64,000 bases of DNA from Flavobacterium fluviale (GTDB lineage Bacteria; Bacteroidota; Bacteroidia; Flavobacteriales; Flavobacteriaceae): positions 1,860,001 through 1,924,000 of the forward strand of contig NZ_CP030261.1 in the NCBI RefSeq assembly GCF_003312915.1, given 5' to 3'. This document shows positions 9,266 to 17,527 of the stretch, one piece after another. The position numbers and the translations under genes are program-made. The notes under the pieces were generated by a model that saw only the letters and a list, made by a program, of their open reading frames with translations, was not told where the DNA came from and did no database searches. Position 1 is the stretch's first letter. Each line of letters opens with the position of its first letter.

Positions 9266-9334
9266 CTTTTTTATTAAAATGCATTTTAAAGGACTTTTTA
9301 AGTTAAATTTAAAACTCTACGCTGCAAAATTTAA

Positions 9335-9342
9335 TATCTTTG
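9335..9342 (+). promoter_or_regulatory. -7 promoter element of tatA
   Basis: TATCTTTG matches TAnnTTTG, 20 bp before the tatA ATG at 9363. Supports that start over the upstream in-frame ATG at 9252. Confidence 0.65.
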
Positions 9343-9362
9343 CGACAACAAAAATAAAAGTT

Positions 9363-9710
9363 ATGTTTGGTATAGGAGGAGGAGAATTAGTTTTTATACT
9401 GTTTATTGTACTAATGCTTTTTGGTTCTGATAAAGTGCCGGAAATTGCACGTACAATGGGTAAAGCTATGGCTCAATTAAAAAATGCTACTAATGATATT
9501 AAAAGTGAAATTCAAAAAGGAGCAGAGGCTAATGGTCTTGACTCTAAATCTTTAACGGATATTACAGGAAATATCAATGCAGAAATTAATAATGCAAAAT
9601 CTAATATACTTGGAGAAAATGGAAGCCTTTTAGGAGACACAGCCAATGAAATCGACAAAGTAAAAGAAGATATTGATACCATTTCCGGACCTATTAAACG
9701 CCAAAGATAA
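9363..9710 (+). CDS. tatA: Sec-independent translocase subunit TatA/TatE family
   Basis: 115-aa inner-membrane component of the twin-arginine export pathway. One N-terminal transmembrane helix (GGELVFILFIVLMLFGSDKVP), then the family amphipathic helix (EIARTMGKAMAQLKNATNDIKSEIQ) and an acidic variable tail. The ATG at 9363 is chosen: a -7 element sits at 9335 and an upstream terminator lies between it and the earlier ATG at 9252. Its last base is shared with the ATG of the PAP2 gene, so the two are probably translationally coupled. Confidence 0.9.
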   Translation: MFGIGGGELVFILFIVLMLFGSDKVPEIARTMGKAMAQLKNATNDIKSEIQKGAEANGLDSKSLTDITGNINAEINNAKSNILGENGSLLGDTANEIDKVKEDIDTISGPIKRQR

Positions 9711-10273
9711 TGCTTGAAACAATAAAGGAATTAGATACCAATCTATTAATATACCTTAATGGACTTGGTTCTGAAAAATACGATAACTTTTGGCTTTTTA
9801 TTACAGATCAGCTGCATTGGACGCCACTTTTCTTATTGTTTTTTTATCTAATTTATAAAAAAATAGGTGGCAGACAAACTTTGTATGTATTGCTGTTTGT
9901 AGCAATTTTGATTGCTTTTACAGATCAAACCTGTAATTTATTCAAGCATACTTTTCAACGTTTACGCCCTTGTAATAATCCAGATTTAGCTTCGATTATT
10001 CGTATTGTGCAGGTTAGAAAATCATATAGTTTTTTCTCGGGACATGCGGCGAATACTATGGCGGTTGCTACTTTCCTATTTTTAGTTTTAAAACGTCACT
10101 TCAAATATTTTGGACTTCTATTTTTATGGCCTTTAGTTTTTGCTTACAGCCGTATTTATTTGGGACTGCATTATCCAGGCGATATTCTAGCAGGATATTT
10201 CTTTGGAGCACTTTTCGGATTACTGCTTTATTTAGTGTATAGAAAATTAAAACCGCAATATTTCCCAGAATAG
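9710..10273 (+). CDS. PAP2-family membrane phosphatase (undecaprenyl-diphosphatase-like)
   Basis: 187-aa integral membrane phosphatase. The three PAP2 motifs are all present: KHTFQRLRP (K-x6-RP, near residue 88), SFFSGHAAN (near 105) and SRIYLGLHYPGD (near 146), in a protein with about five transmembrane segments. Many bacterial members dephosphorylate undecaprenyl diphosphate or phosphatidylglycerol phosphate; the substrate here is inferred only. Overlaps tatA by one base. Confidence 0.88.
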   Translation: MLETIKELDTNLLIYLNGLGSEKYDNFWLFITDQLHWTPLFLLFFYLIYKKIGGRQTLYVLLFVAILIAFTDQTCNLFKHTFQRLRPCNNPDLASIIRIVQVRKSYSFFSGHAANTMAVATFLFLVLKRHFKYFGLLFLWPLVFAYSRIYLGLHYPGDILAGYFFGALFGLLLYLVYRKLKPQYFPE

Positions 10274-10333
10274 TTTTTTTAAGATGTTAAGGTTCTAAGT
10301 TTCTGAGATTCTAGGATTTTAAAGATATATTAC

Positions 10334-10365
10334 AAAAAACCTCCAGCTTAGCCGGAGGTTTTTTT
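10334..10365 (+). terminator. Terminator after PAP2 phosphatase
   Basis: AAAAAACCTCC ... GGAGGTTTTTTT hairpin with A and T flanks, possibly bidirectional for the convergent PhyH-like gene. A second loose hairpin (AAGGC ... GCCTT) follows at 10379-10423. Confidence 0.8.
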
Positions 10366-10443
10366 ATGGGCAAATAAAAGGCCTTCGTCAAAATACAAAT
10401 ATGTATTTGGCTAAAGCCTTTTCCTTTTAAGTGTAGGTATGGA

Positions 10444-11166
10444 TTAATTTTTTAAAATCGTTTTTTCACTCCAATCTAATCCTTCTGGAAGTTGTTGTTT
10501 GCTAAATTCTATGTGAATAACTCTTCTTCGTTCGTTATTTGTAGTTTTATTCGAAGCATGAAACAATAGCGGTTTCATAATCATTATGCCGCCTTTTTCA
10601 ACTTCACAAATCGTTTCTTTTTCAGTTTCAAAATTTAGATTTTCAATTCTCAAAATTCCTTTTGAATGTGAATTATTGATCACTTTTAAAGCTCCATTAT
10701 CCTTTGTAGTTTTATCAATATGGATCCTGATCGTGAAATTATCTTCTAAAATTTCTTTTGGAGGCTGAACTGCAAATTGATTTTGTTTTAAAGTCCAATT
10801 TTCAAAATTTTCAACTTCAATTTTTTTGTCAACAGAAATGGTTAAATCTTGATGATACGCCACAAACCAATTTGATTTTTCAGGCTTGTCAAAATATATG
10901 GATTTGGTTATAAAATATCCTTTTCCAAAATTCGATTCAATAATTTCTTTTAAATTTTTATTAAAAACAAAGTCCAATATTTCAGGTATTTCTTTGTGAA
11001 ACTGTCTAATAGCAAATAGATCTTGGGACTTTCTAAACGTAGCATTTTCAGAGTCATTTTTGGTTTTATCTTCGATTAATGAAATCAGTTTTTCGATCTC
11101 ATCTTCAGTATAAATATCATTTATTATTATAAAACCTTCAGAACATATTTCTTTTGAATCATTCAT
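10444..11166 (-). CDS. Phytanoyl-CoA dioxygenase (PhyH)-like Fe(II)/2-oxoglutarate oxygenase
   Basis: 240 aa, cytoplasmic. The pattern fits PhyH-family oxygenases: YHQDLTISVD near residue 105 (HxD iron ligands, with the D in HQD), IRIHIDKTTKDNGALKVINNSH near 150-170 and a distal histidine in MKPLLFHASNKT followed by RRVIHIEFS with the 2-oxoglutarate-binding Arg. The substrate is unknown and no pathway genes are adjacent. Confidence 0.82.
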   Translation of the reverse strand: MNDSKEICSEGFIIINDIYTEDEIEKLISLIEDKTKNDSENATFRKSQDLFAIRQFHKEIPEILDFVFNKNLKEIIESNFGKGYFITKSIYFDKPEKSNWFVAYHQDLTISVDKKIEVENFENWTLKQNQFAVQPPKEILEDNFTIRIHIDKTTKDNGALKVINNSHSKGILRIENLNFETEKETICEVEKGGIMIMKPLLFHASNKTTNNERRRVIHIEFSKQQLPEGLDWSEKTILKN

Positions 11167-11238
11167 TTTGAAAACTAATTTTAATGACAGATAAATAAAC
11201 TAAAAAGCTTAGTCTCTTCATCTTAGAACCTTAAAAAA

Positions 11239-11880
11239 TTATAACACTCTCGAAACCGTCAATCCATCACGAATTGGCAGCAAGACTGTTTCAACTCTGG
11301 GATCATCTTTTAAGTGTTGATTATATTCTAATAGAACTTTTGTACTTACGTCATTTGGATGAACAGGTTCTAGGATTTTTCCGCTCCATAAAACGTTGTC
11401 AGATAAAATAATGCCGCCCTTATTCATTTTTGGAACAATCATTTCCCAGTAATTGAGGTAATTCTCCTTATCAGCATCAATAAAGACTAAATCAAATTTT
11501 ACATCTAAATCTGGAATAATATTTACAGCTTCGCCTAAATGCTGGAAAATTTGCTTTCCCCACGGAGAAGCATCAAAGTATTTTCGTTGAAAATCAACCA
11601 GTTCTTCTTTAATATCAATAGTATGCAATTGTCCGTTTTCCTGCATTCCTTCGCATAAGCATAAAGCAGCGTATCCTGTATAAGTTCCGATTTCAAGAAT
11701 ATTTACGGGGCGAATCAATTTAGACAACATGCTTAAAACACGTCCTTGAAAATGTCCGCTTAACATTCTAGGTAGAAGTATTTTTTGATAAGTTTCTTTA
11801 TTCAGTCTGGCTAACAATTCTGGTTCATTTTCAGAATGCTGCTCAATGTAGTCTTCTAATTCTTGAGATATAAAATGCAT
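11239..11880 (-). CDS. O-methyltransferase, class I SAM-dependent (CCoAOMT type)
   Basis: 213 aa. SAM-binding motif ILEIGTYTGYAALCLCEGM, metal/acid segment FIDADKENYLNYWE and DNVLWSGKI are characteristic of the caffeoyl-CoA-type O-methyltransferase family (Pfam Methyltransf_3). The ATG at 11880 is chosen over an upstream in-frame ATG at 11952: a TAnnTTTG promoter lies between them, and the intervening peptide (FFMQNSSLIFFVLL) does not belong to the family. Substrate unknown. Confidence 0.88.
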   Translation of the reverse strand: MHFISQELEDYIEQHSENEPELLARLNKETYQKILLPRMLSGHFQGRVLSMLSKLIRPVNILEIGTYTGYAALCLCEGMQENGQLHTIDIKEELVDFQRKYFDASPWGKQIFQHLGEAVNIIPDLDVKFDLVFIDADKENYLNYWEMIVPKMNKGGIILSDNVLWSGKILEPVHPNDVSTKVLLEYNQHLKDDPRVETVLLPIRDGLTVSRVL

Positions 11881-11904
11881 CTTGTAGTGTCTTGTAATTT
11901 TAAA

Positions 11905-11912
11905 CAAAAGTA
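11905..11912 (-). promoter_or_regulatory. -7 promoter element of the O-methyltransferase
   Basis: TACTTTTG on the minus strand (TAnnTTTG), 24 bp before the start codon at 11880. Confidence 0.65.
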
Positions 11913-11940
11913 CAAAAAATATTAGCGAACTATTTTGCAT

Positions 11941-11970
11941 AAAAAAAACCATCCGCCGTGGCGCATGGTT
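11941..11970 (-). terminator. Terminator of the LEA-like lipoprotein gene
   Basis: Minus-strand hairpin AACCAT-GCGCC/GGCGG-ATGGTT (stem with one mismatch) followed by eight T, 23 bp past the stop codon at 11993. Confidence 0.8.
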
Positions 11971-11992
11971 TTAATTTCGATTTAGATGAAAT

Positions 11993-12391
11993 TTATTTTT
12001 TTAAAGCTTCATTTACATCTTTTGCTGTTTTAACAGTTCCGTCTTTTGCTGCTTTTGCTGCGTTTTCAACTTTTTCTGCACCTTTCTTCGTGGCATCTTT
12101 TACATCAGTTGCTGTTTTTTTTGCGGCATTTTCAACATCAGATACTGCTTTTTTAGTGGCATCTTTTACATCAGTTGCAGCATTTTCTGTTGCGTCTTTT
12201 GCTTTTGCCGCAGCACTTTCTGCTTTGCTCACTGCGCTGTCTGTTACTTCTTCAATATCTGTTGTAAGAGAATCAACCTTGTTTCCAAGTGTCAATTCTT
12301 CTTCTGCTGGTTTAGGCTCTTTTTTCTCGCAAGATTGAACAGCAAATGCTAATAAAGCAACAACAGTTAAGCTTAAAATTTGTTTTTTCAT
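11993..12391 (-). CDS. Small lipoprotein with LEA-like 11/22-residue repeats
   Basis: 132 aa. Lipobox-type signal (LLAFAVQSCEKK, Cys about residue 21), an acidic linker, then a Lys/Ala-rich helical region made of 11-residue units (TDVKDATKKAVSDVENAAKK, repeated as TDVKDATKKGAEKVENAAKA). Two copies form a 22-residue, 66-bp DNA repeat (starts near 12093 and 12159). Late-embryogenesis-abundant group 3 proteins and bacterial YtxH-like proteins show this pattern. A stress-protective surface role is only inferred. The open frame on the opposite strand here is a low-complexity shadow. Confidence 0.8.
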   Translation of the reverse strand: MKKQILSLTVVALLAFAVQSCEKKEPKPAEEELTLGNKVDSLTTDIEEVTDSAVSKAESAAAKAKDATENAATDVKDATKKAVSDVENAAKKTATDVKDATKKGAEKVENAAKAAKDGTVKTAKDVNEALKK

Positions 12392-12712
12392 AATTACATT
12401 TTTTTTTAGGTTGATAAAACTTAAAGGTTATATGGCTGAAAAATAAAAGTACACATTTTAAAATGATTGAGCTCTTTGTAAGATTATTTTTCTTTTGAGA
12501 GCAAAACAATTCTTGTGCCAAATTTTTACTTTTCAGCTTGTCGTTAGATTTTTTTTAGTGAAAAAATTTTAGGCGTTATAAATTTTTTATACCAAGGAAT
12601 GAAGAGCTTAATTCTAATTGAATTTATACTGATTTTCTCTGCTCTTTTTGCGGTCTTGTTAAGAATGCACTAAAAAGCGATAAAAAATGACAAAAGTGAT
12701 TAACTTTGCGGC
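12392..12712. other. Intergenic region with rlmN promoter only
   Basis: About 320 bp between the divergent lipoprotein gene and rlmN. I see no gene, only AT-rich DNA and the TAACTTTG element next to the rlmN start. The short reading frames here are not supported by any family-like pattern. Confidence 0.6.
12701..12708 (+). promoter_or_regulatory. -7 promoter element abutting rlmN
   Basis: TAACTTTG (TAnnTTTG) with only 4 nt before the ATG at 12713. Transcription would then begin at or within the start codon. Confidence 0.55.
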
Positions 12713-13759
12713 ATGCAAATGGAGAAAAAAGACATAAGAGCCTTATCAAAAGACCAGCTTCGCGATTTTTTTGTTGAAAATGGAGACAAAGCTTTTCGAG
12801 GCAATCAGGTTTATGAGTGGTTGTGGAGCAAAGGAGCTCACAGTTTTGAAGACATGACAAATGTAGCAAAGTCTACAAGATCAATGCTTGAAAACAATTT
12901 TGTGATCAATCATATCAAAGTAGATACGATGCAGAAAAGCAGTGACGGAACTGTAAAAAATGCCGTACGCCTTCATGACGGTCTGGTGGTAGAATCTGTT
13001 TTGATTCCAACAGATACCAGAACAACAGCTTGTGTTTCTAGTCAAGTAGGATGCAGTTTAGATTGTAATTTTTGTGCGACAGCAAGATTAAAAAGAATGC
13101 GAAATCTGGAACCAGGCGAAATCTATGACCAGGTTGTGGCTATTGATAAAGAAAGCCGTTTGTATTATAATCATCCGCTTTCGAATATCGTTTTTATGGG
13201 AATGGGCGAGCCTTTAATGAATTACAACAATGTCATTAAAGCGATCGATATGATTACTTCTGAGGAGGGTTTAGGAATGTCTCCAAAACGAATTATGGTT
13301 TCGACTTCTGGAATTCCGAAAATGATTAAAAAAATGGCAGATGATGACGTGAAGTTTAAATTAGCAGTTTCGCTACATTCTGCAATTGACGAAACTCGCG
13401 CTCGAATTATGCCATTCAGTAAAAATTTCCCTTTGAAAGATTTACGTGAAGCTTTGGAATATTGGTACAGAAAAACGAAAAGTAAAATTTCATACGAGTA
13501 TGTCGTTTGGAAAGGAATTAACGACGATAAAGCTTCAGTTGATGCATTAGTAAAATTCTGTAAATATGTGCCTTGCAAAGTCAATTTAATTGAATATAAT
13601 CCAATTGATGACGGCGAATTCCAGCAAGCTTCAGAAGAATCTATTGCGGCTTACATCAAAGCATTAGAGAATATTGGAATAGTTGTAAAAGTAAGACGAA
13701 GCAGAGGTAAAGACATAGACGCAGCCTGCGGTCAGTTGGCCAATAAAGAAGCAGAATAA
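12713..13759 (+). CDS. rlmN: Dual-specificity RNA methyltransferase RlmN
   Basis: Radical-SAM enzyme that methylates C2 of adenosine 2503 in 23S rRNA and A37 of some tRNAs. 348 aa, the normal family length. The iron-sulfur CxxxCxxC motif is Cys114, Cys118, Cys121 (CSLDCNFC). MGMGEPLMNY follows, and the C-terminus keeps the conserved catalytic cysteine region (RRSRGKDIDAACGQL). Two possible ATGs, 12713 and 12719 (MEKKDIRAL); the -7 element ending at 12708 favours a leaderless or nearly leaderless message. Convergent with the next lipoprotein gene across a shared terminator. Confidence 0.95.
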   Translation: MQMEKKDIRALSKDQLRDFFVENGDKAFRGNQVYEWLWSKGAHSFEDMTNVAKSTRSMLENNFVINHIKVDTMQKSSDGTVKNAVRLHDGLVVESVLIPTDTRTTACVSSQVGCSLDCNFCATARLKRMRNLEPGEIYDQVVAIDKESRLYYNHPLSNIVFMGMGEPLMNYNNVIKAIDMITSEEGLGMSPKRIMVSTSGIPKMIKKMADDDVKFKLAVSLHSAIDETRARIMPFSKNFPLKDLREALEYWYRKTKSKISYEYVVWKGINDDKASVDALVKFCKYVPCKVNLIEYNPIDDGEFQQASEESIAAYIKALENIGIVVKVRRSRGKDIDAACGQLANKEAE

Positions 13760-13863
13760 TATTTAGCCAGAATATACTCCGTAGGAGTATCTCATCGGTA
13801 GAAAAAAAATAATGATTGTAAAAATATGTTTCCTAGGAACATTTGAAAAACAACACAAATAAA

Positions 13864-13910
13864 AAAAGCATTAAAAACAAGGATCAATCTTGTTCTTAAT
13901 GCTTTTTTTT
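13864..13910. terminator. Bidirectional terminator between rlmN and the minus-strand lipoprotein
   Basis: 11-bp stem AAAAGCATTAA / TTAATGCTTTT, flanked by A and T runs on both sides. Serves both convergent genes. Confidence 0.8.
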
Positions 13911-13925
13911 CGGGCAAAAAGGATT

Positions 13926-14786
13926 CTATTTTTTCAAATCTATTTCTTCAGTAACACCATCTTTAGTAACTGTTGCAAGAGTATCACATTCTCCGCTGCC
14001 ATAATCTAAAGTTGCCGAAGCGCCATTTTTAGTAATTGAAACAATTCCTTTTACAGCAAAAGATTTTCTGCATAAAGCATTAAATTCTAAAGGAGTTGTA
14101 ATTTCTGCCGAGTAAGTATCGCCATTAGGAAAAGTTGTTGTACCGCTTCCTGTTACAACAAAGACATTATCGTCCCAATCAAACCAAGTATCATAACCAG
14201 AAGTCATTTCTTTTATTAAGGTTCCTTTTCGGGTGTAAACGCTTCCATCATCAAAAGTAATAGTCAAATCAATTGCAGCGGTAGAAACAGGATGAGCTGT
14301 CACTAATAAATTAGTTTCTTTAATTGTTCTCACAATACTTTTACTTCCCTGAAGTTTTCGTCCGTTATGATAAAATCCTTCAAAAGTGTAACTAATAGTT
14401 TGGGTAGACGAACTAAAATCATTAGAAAAAGAAACAATCATTTTTCCTTTAACCGTATTTCCGTTATTCAAAGTACAGCCTTCAACACCAAAATCTACTG
14501 TTTTCGTCCAAGTATTATTGGTTAAAACTGTTGTTATGGTAGCGCAGCTTGGCAGAAAGTTTTTAATAGGTCCGCCAGGTTTTGCATTAATATTTATTTG
14601 TGAGCTAAATTGATCTTCGGCAATATTGGTAACATCATCTACAGAGGCATCGATTTTCGAATTCGTGATAATTTCTTCGTTCGTAATCGTTTTTGCAGAT
14701 CCATCATTTGTTTTTTCATCAGAATTACAGCTGATGAAAAAAGACATAGTAATACAAGTGCTAAGCAATAAAAATTTTGTTTTCAT
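13926..14786 (-). CDS. Hypothetical lipoprotein, beta-rich
   Basis: 286 aa, family not recognised. Lipobox LSTCITMSFFISCNSD near residue 20, a short linker, then a beta-strand-rich domain with repeated polar strands (GNTVKGKMIVSFSNDFSS, VRTIKETNLLVTA, FNALCRKSFAVKGIVSI) and four cysteines outside the lipobox (ATITT..., EGCTLN, ALCRK, SGECDT) that might form disulfides. Single gene with its own promoter region and a shared terminator. Confidence 0.75.
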   Translation of the reverse strand: MKTKFLLLSTCITMSFFISCNSDEKTNDGSAKTITNEEIITNSKIDASVDDVTNIAEDQFSSQININAKPGGPIKNFLPSCATITTVLTNNTWTKTVDFGVEGCTLNNGNTVKGKMIVSFSNDFSSSTQTISYTFEGFYHNGRKLQGSKSIVRTIKETNLLVTAHPVSTAAIDLTITFDDGSVYTRKGTLIKEMTSGYDTWFDWDDNVFVVTGSGTTTFPNGDTYSAEITTPLEFNALCRKSFAVKGIVSITKNGASATLDYGSGECDTLATVTKDGVTEEIDLKK

Positions 14787-14930
14787 AAATAAATAGTTTT
14801 GGGTTCTTCTTTTAAATGAATGAATTCAAATCAGTATTAGTTAGAGCTATTTTGGTGGGAATTTTTAGATTAAGACATAAAATATTAAAATCCTAACCTA
14901 AAATACACAACGTATTTTTATTAAAAATAG

Positions 14931-14938
14931 TATATTTG
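14931..14938 (+). promoter_or_regulatory. -7 promoter element of polyprenyl synthase
   Basis: TATATTTG (TAnnTTTG) 8 bp before the ATG at 14947, so the leader is at most a few nucleotides. Confidence 0.6.
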
Positions 14939-14946
14939 GGATCTAA

Positions 14947-15924
14947 ATGAATATTACGTCTCAAATAAAGCAGCCTATTTTTAACGAGATGGAACTTTTT
15001 GAAAAGAAGTTCCATGAATCGATGACTTCCAAGGTTGCTTTACTAAACAGAATCACTTATTATATCGTAAACCGTAAGGGAAAACAAATGCGTCCGATGT
15101 TTGTTTTTCTAACTGCAAAAATGGTTTCCGGCGGTATTGTAAACGAAAGAACCTATCGTGGAGCTTCAGTAATTGAGCTGATTCATACCGCAACTTTAGT
15201 ACACGATGACGTTGTAGACGACAGTAATCGCCGCCGCGGATTTTTCTCTATCAATGCGCTTTGGAAAAATAAAATTGCCGTTTTAGTTGGTGATTATTTA
15301 TTGTCTAAAGGTTTATTACTTTCTATAGATAATGGAGATTTTGATTTACTGAGAATTATCTCTGTTGCTGTTCGCGAAATGAGCGAAGGAGAATTACTTC
15401 AAATAGAAAAAGCCCGCAGACTGGATATTACCGAAGATGTTTATTACGAAATCATCAGAAAGAAAACGGCAACGCTTATAGCGGCTTGCTGTGCGCTTGG
15501 CGCGAAAGCCGTAATCGAAGATGATGCTCAGGTAGAAAATATGCGAAAGTTTGGTGAGCTTATCGGAATGGCTTTTCAAATTAAAGACGATTTATTCGAT
15601 TACAGCGAAGAAGCGATCGGTAAACCAACCGGAATCGATATTAAGGAGCAAAAAATGACTTTGCCTTTAATTCATGTTTTAAATACCTGTACTCCGCAAG
15701 AAAAAAAGTGGCTGATAAACTCCATCAAAAACCACAACAAAGACAAAAAACGCGTAAAAGAAGTGATTGCCTTTGTAAAAGATAATAATGGTTTGGCTTA
15801 CGCCGAAAACAAAATGGTCGAATTCCAGCAAGAAGCACTTGCATTACTTCAAAACTTCGAAGATTCTGAGTATAAAGAGGCGCTGACTTTGATGGTAAAC
15901 TACGTCATCGAAAGAAAAAAATAA
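14947..15924 (+). CDS. Polyprenyl diphosphate synthase, trans type (IspB/octaprenyl-like)
   Basis: 325-aa cytoplasmic prenyltransferase that extends allylic diphosphates with IPP, probably for the menaquinone side chain. The first aspartate-rich motif is DDVVDD (Asp87-Asp92) in TLVHDDVVDDSNRRRG, the second is QIKDDLFDY near residue 218. Conserved GKQMRP near residues 45-50 (IPP binding). Chain length cannot be read reliably. Single gene with a -7 element immediately upstream. Confidence 0.92.
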   Translation: MNITSQIKQPIFNEMELFEKKFHESMTSKVALLNRITYYIVNRKGKQMRPMFVFLTAKMVSGGIVNERTYRGASVIELIHTATLVHDDVVDDSNRRRGFFSINALWKNKIAVLVGDYLLSKGLLLSIDNGDFDLLRIISVAVREMSEGELLQIEKARRLDITEDVYYEIIRKKTATLIAACCALGAKAVIEDDAQVENMRKFGELIGMAFQIKDDLFDYSEEAIGKPTGIDIKEQKMTLPLIHVLNTCTPQEKKWLINSIKNHNKDKKRVKEVIAFVKDNNGLAYAENKMVEFQQEALALLQNFEDSEYKEALTLMVNYVIERKK

Positions 15925-16125
15925 TTAGAAAATTAGAGAATTTATTAATTAGATAATTGATTTACTTTGTTGTAAATCAATTGTGTATTGCTATGTGTTG
16001 GGATTTGGAATTTTAAAAAATTGAATTTTTTTTAAGTTCATGCAACCATTTCAAATCGACAATCGTCTATGCTAATAGAAGTCTGTTTCTAAAACCAAAA
16101 ACAAACCAAAACCAAAAGCTTATAA

Positions 16126-16686
16126 ATGAAAATTATTCATTTACATCAAGAAGAAACCAAAATCATAAAATTGGCTGTCGAAAACAATCGTCAGGCACAG
16201 CAGCAGATTTACAGTAAGTTTTCTTCAAAAATGTTAAGTGTATGTCGTCAATATATAAAAGACATTCAATTGGCAGAAGATGTAATGATAACAGCATTTA
16301 TGAAAGTGTTTACGAACTTAAAAAACTTTGAGCACAAAGGAAGTTTTGAGGGCTGGATCCGCCGAATTATGGTTAACGAATGCATTTCGTATCTAAGAGT
16401 TCAGAAAAAAGTAAAATTTGCCGAAGATGAGTTTTTCGTTGAAAAAAGTTTTAATGAGATCGACAGCCAGTTTACCGTAGAACAGATTCAGTATTTAATT
16501 GACGCTCTGCCAGATGGTTATAAAATGGTTTTCAATTTATACGCAATTGAAGGTTACAAACACAATGAAATTGCCAAGATGTTAGGAATTAATGAAGGAA
16601 CATCAAAATCGCAATTATCGCACGCTAGAAAAATGCTGCAAACACAAATTACTATTTTAAAAAAACAAGATAATGGAACCGAATAA
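16126..16686 (+). CDS. RNA polymerase sigma factor, ECF subfamily
   Basis: 186 aa. Sigma region 2 (FSSKMLSVCRQYIKDIQLAEDVMITAFMKVF, about residues 28-58) and region 4 (LPDGYKMVFNLYAIEGYKHNEIAKMLGINEGTSKSQLSHARKML, about 128-172) are clear; there is no region 1 or 3. Overlaps the next gene by 14 bp, the usual arrangement for an ECF sigma factor and its membrane-bound partner. It probably controls the following barrel gene and targets elsewhere. Confidence 0.92.
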   Translation: MKIIHLHQEETKIIKLAVENNRQAQQQIYSKFSSKMLSVCRQYIKDIQLAEDVMITAFMKVFTNLKNFEHKGSFEGWIRRIMVNECISYLRVQKKVKFAEDEFFVEKSFNEIDSQFTVEQIQYLIDALPDGYKMVFNLYAIEGYKHNEIAKMLGINEGTSKSQLSHARKMLQTQITILKKQDNGTE

Positions 16687-17413
16687 TTTTGAAAAGGATT
16701 TCCGTGATAAACTAAACGAGCGAAAAATTGAACCAAGCAATAAAGCCTGGGATCGATTGGATGCAATGTTGAGTGTAGTAGAAGATAAGAAACCAATTAC
16801 GATTGATTCAAATAAAAAATCGAAAAGAAAATGGTTGTACATCGCAGCCAGCTTTATCGGATTTATATTGGTTGGAACTTTGTTTTTCAATCAAAATAAA
16901 AACGCAGTTGTAGTTCCAGAAACTGTAGTGGTTGAAAAGGAAGTCGAAAGAGAATCTGTTACAAAACCGGCTGTAAACAATGTCGATTCAATTAAAACCG
17001 AAACTACAATCGCAGAAGGAACTTCAAGACAAGTTTCAGAAAAGACTTTAGCAAAACAAGAAAAAGTAAGTAATCAAATTTCAAATAAGACCAATAAAAA
17101 TGAATCAAATCAAATAGTGGAGTCTTCAATCATCATCAAAAACAATCAAGAAAAACAATCAGCCAGCAATCAAGTTTTAAGTACCGAAAATGCTAAAAAA
17201 TCAAATGTAGACCAATTATTAGAAACTGCAGAAAATAAAGTTTTAGCCGAAAGTTCAACTAAAAAAGCTAAAGTAAAAATCAATGCCAGCGATTTACTGA
17301 ATCAGGTAGACGGAGAATTAGAGCTTTCTTTTAGAGAAAAAATGATTACAAAAGTAAACAAGAACTTTCAAGATGTCAAAGTTGCTTTATCAAATAGAAA
17401 TCAAAAAGAGTAG
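16673..17413 (+). CDS. Putative membrane-anchored partner (anti-sigma-like) of the ECF factor
   Basis: 246 aa. A short cytoplasmic N-terminus (FEKDFRDKLNERKIEPSNKAWDRLDAML), one transmembrane helix near residues 59-74 (WLYIAASFIGFILVG), then a long Ser/Lys/Gln-rich periplasmic region. The N-terminal layout is typical of flavobacterial proteins encoded just after ECF sigma genes. An anti-sigma role is inferred from position and topology; no zinc motif is present. Start ATG inside the sigma gene end suggests coupling. Confidence 0.75.
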   Translation: MEPNNFEKDFRDKLNERKIEPSNKAWDRLDAMLSVVEDKKPITIDSNKKSKRKWLYIAASFIGFILVGTLFFNQNKNAVVVPETVVVEKEVERESVTKPAVNNVDSIKTETTIAEGTSRQVSEKTLAKQEKVSNQISNKTNKNESNQIVESSIIIKNNQEKQSASNQVLSTENAKKSNVDQLLETAENKVLAESSTKKAKVKINASDLLNQVDGELELSFREKMITKVNKNFQDVKVALSNRNQKE

Positions 17414-17527
17414 AGGCAATGGCAATGACAATTTCAATATCAAATTTCATATCAAAAAATTAACCATTAACAATCAACAATTAATAATTAAAAATCAATC
17501 ATCAATCATTTTTAAAATCAATCAATC

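Noticed and set aside
9252..9362. N-terminal extension of TatA
   Set aside because: It overlaps the upstream terminator and lacks the family start; a promoter lies inside it.
11958..12338. 126-aa Ala/Phe/Ser-rich open frame on the plus strand
   Set aside because: Low-complexity shadow of the LEA-like lipoprotein repeats on the other strand.
12624..12869. Cys-rich 81-aa minus-strand frame overlapping the rlmN start
   Set aside because: Antisense to the conserved rlmN N-terminus and its promoter; no family pattern.
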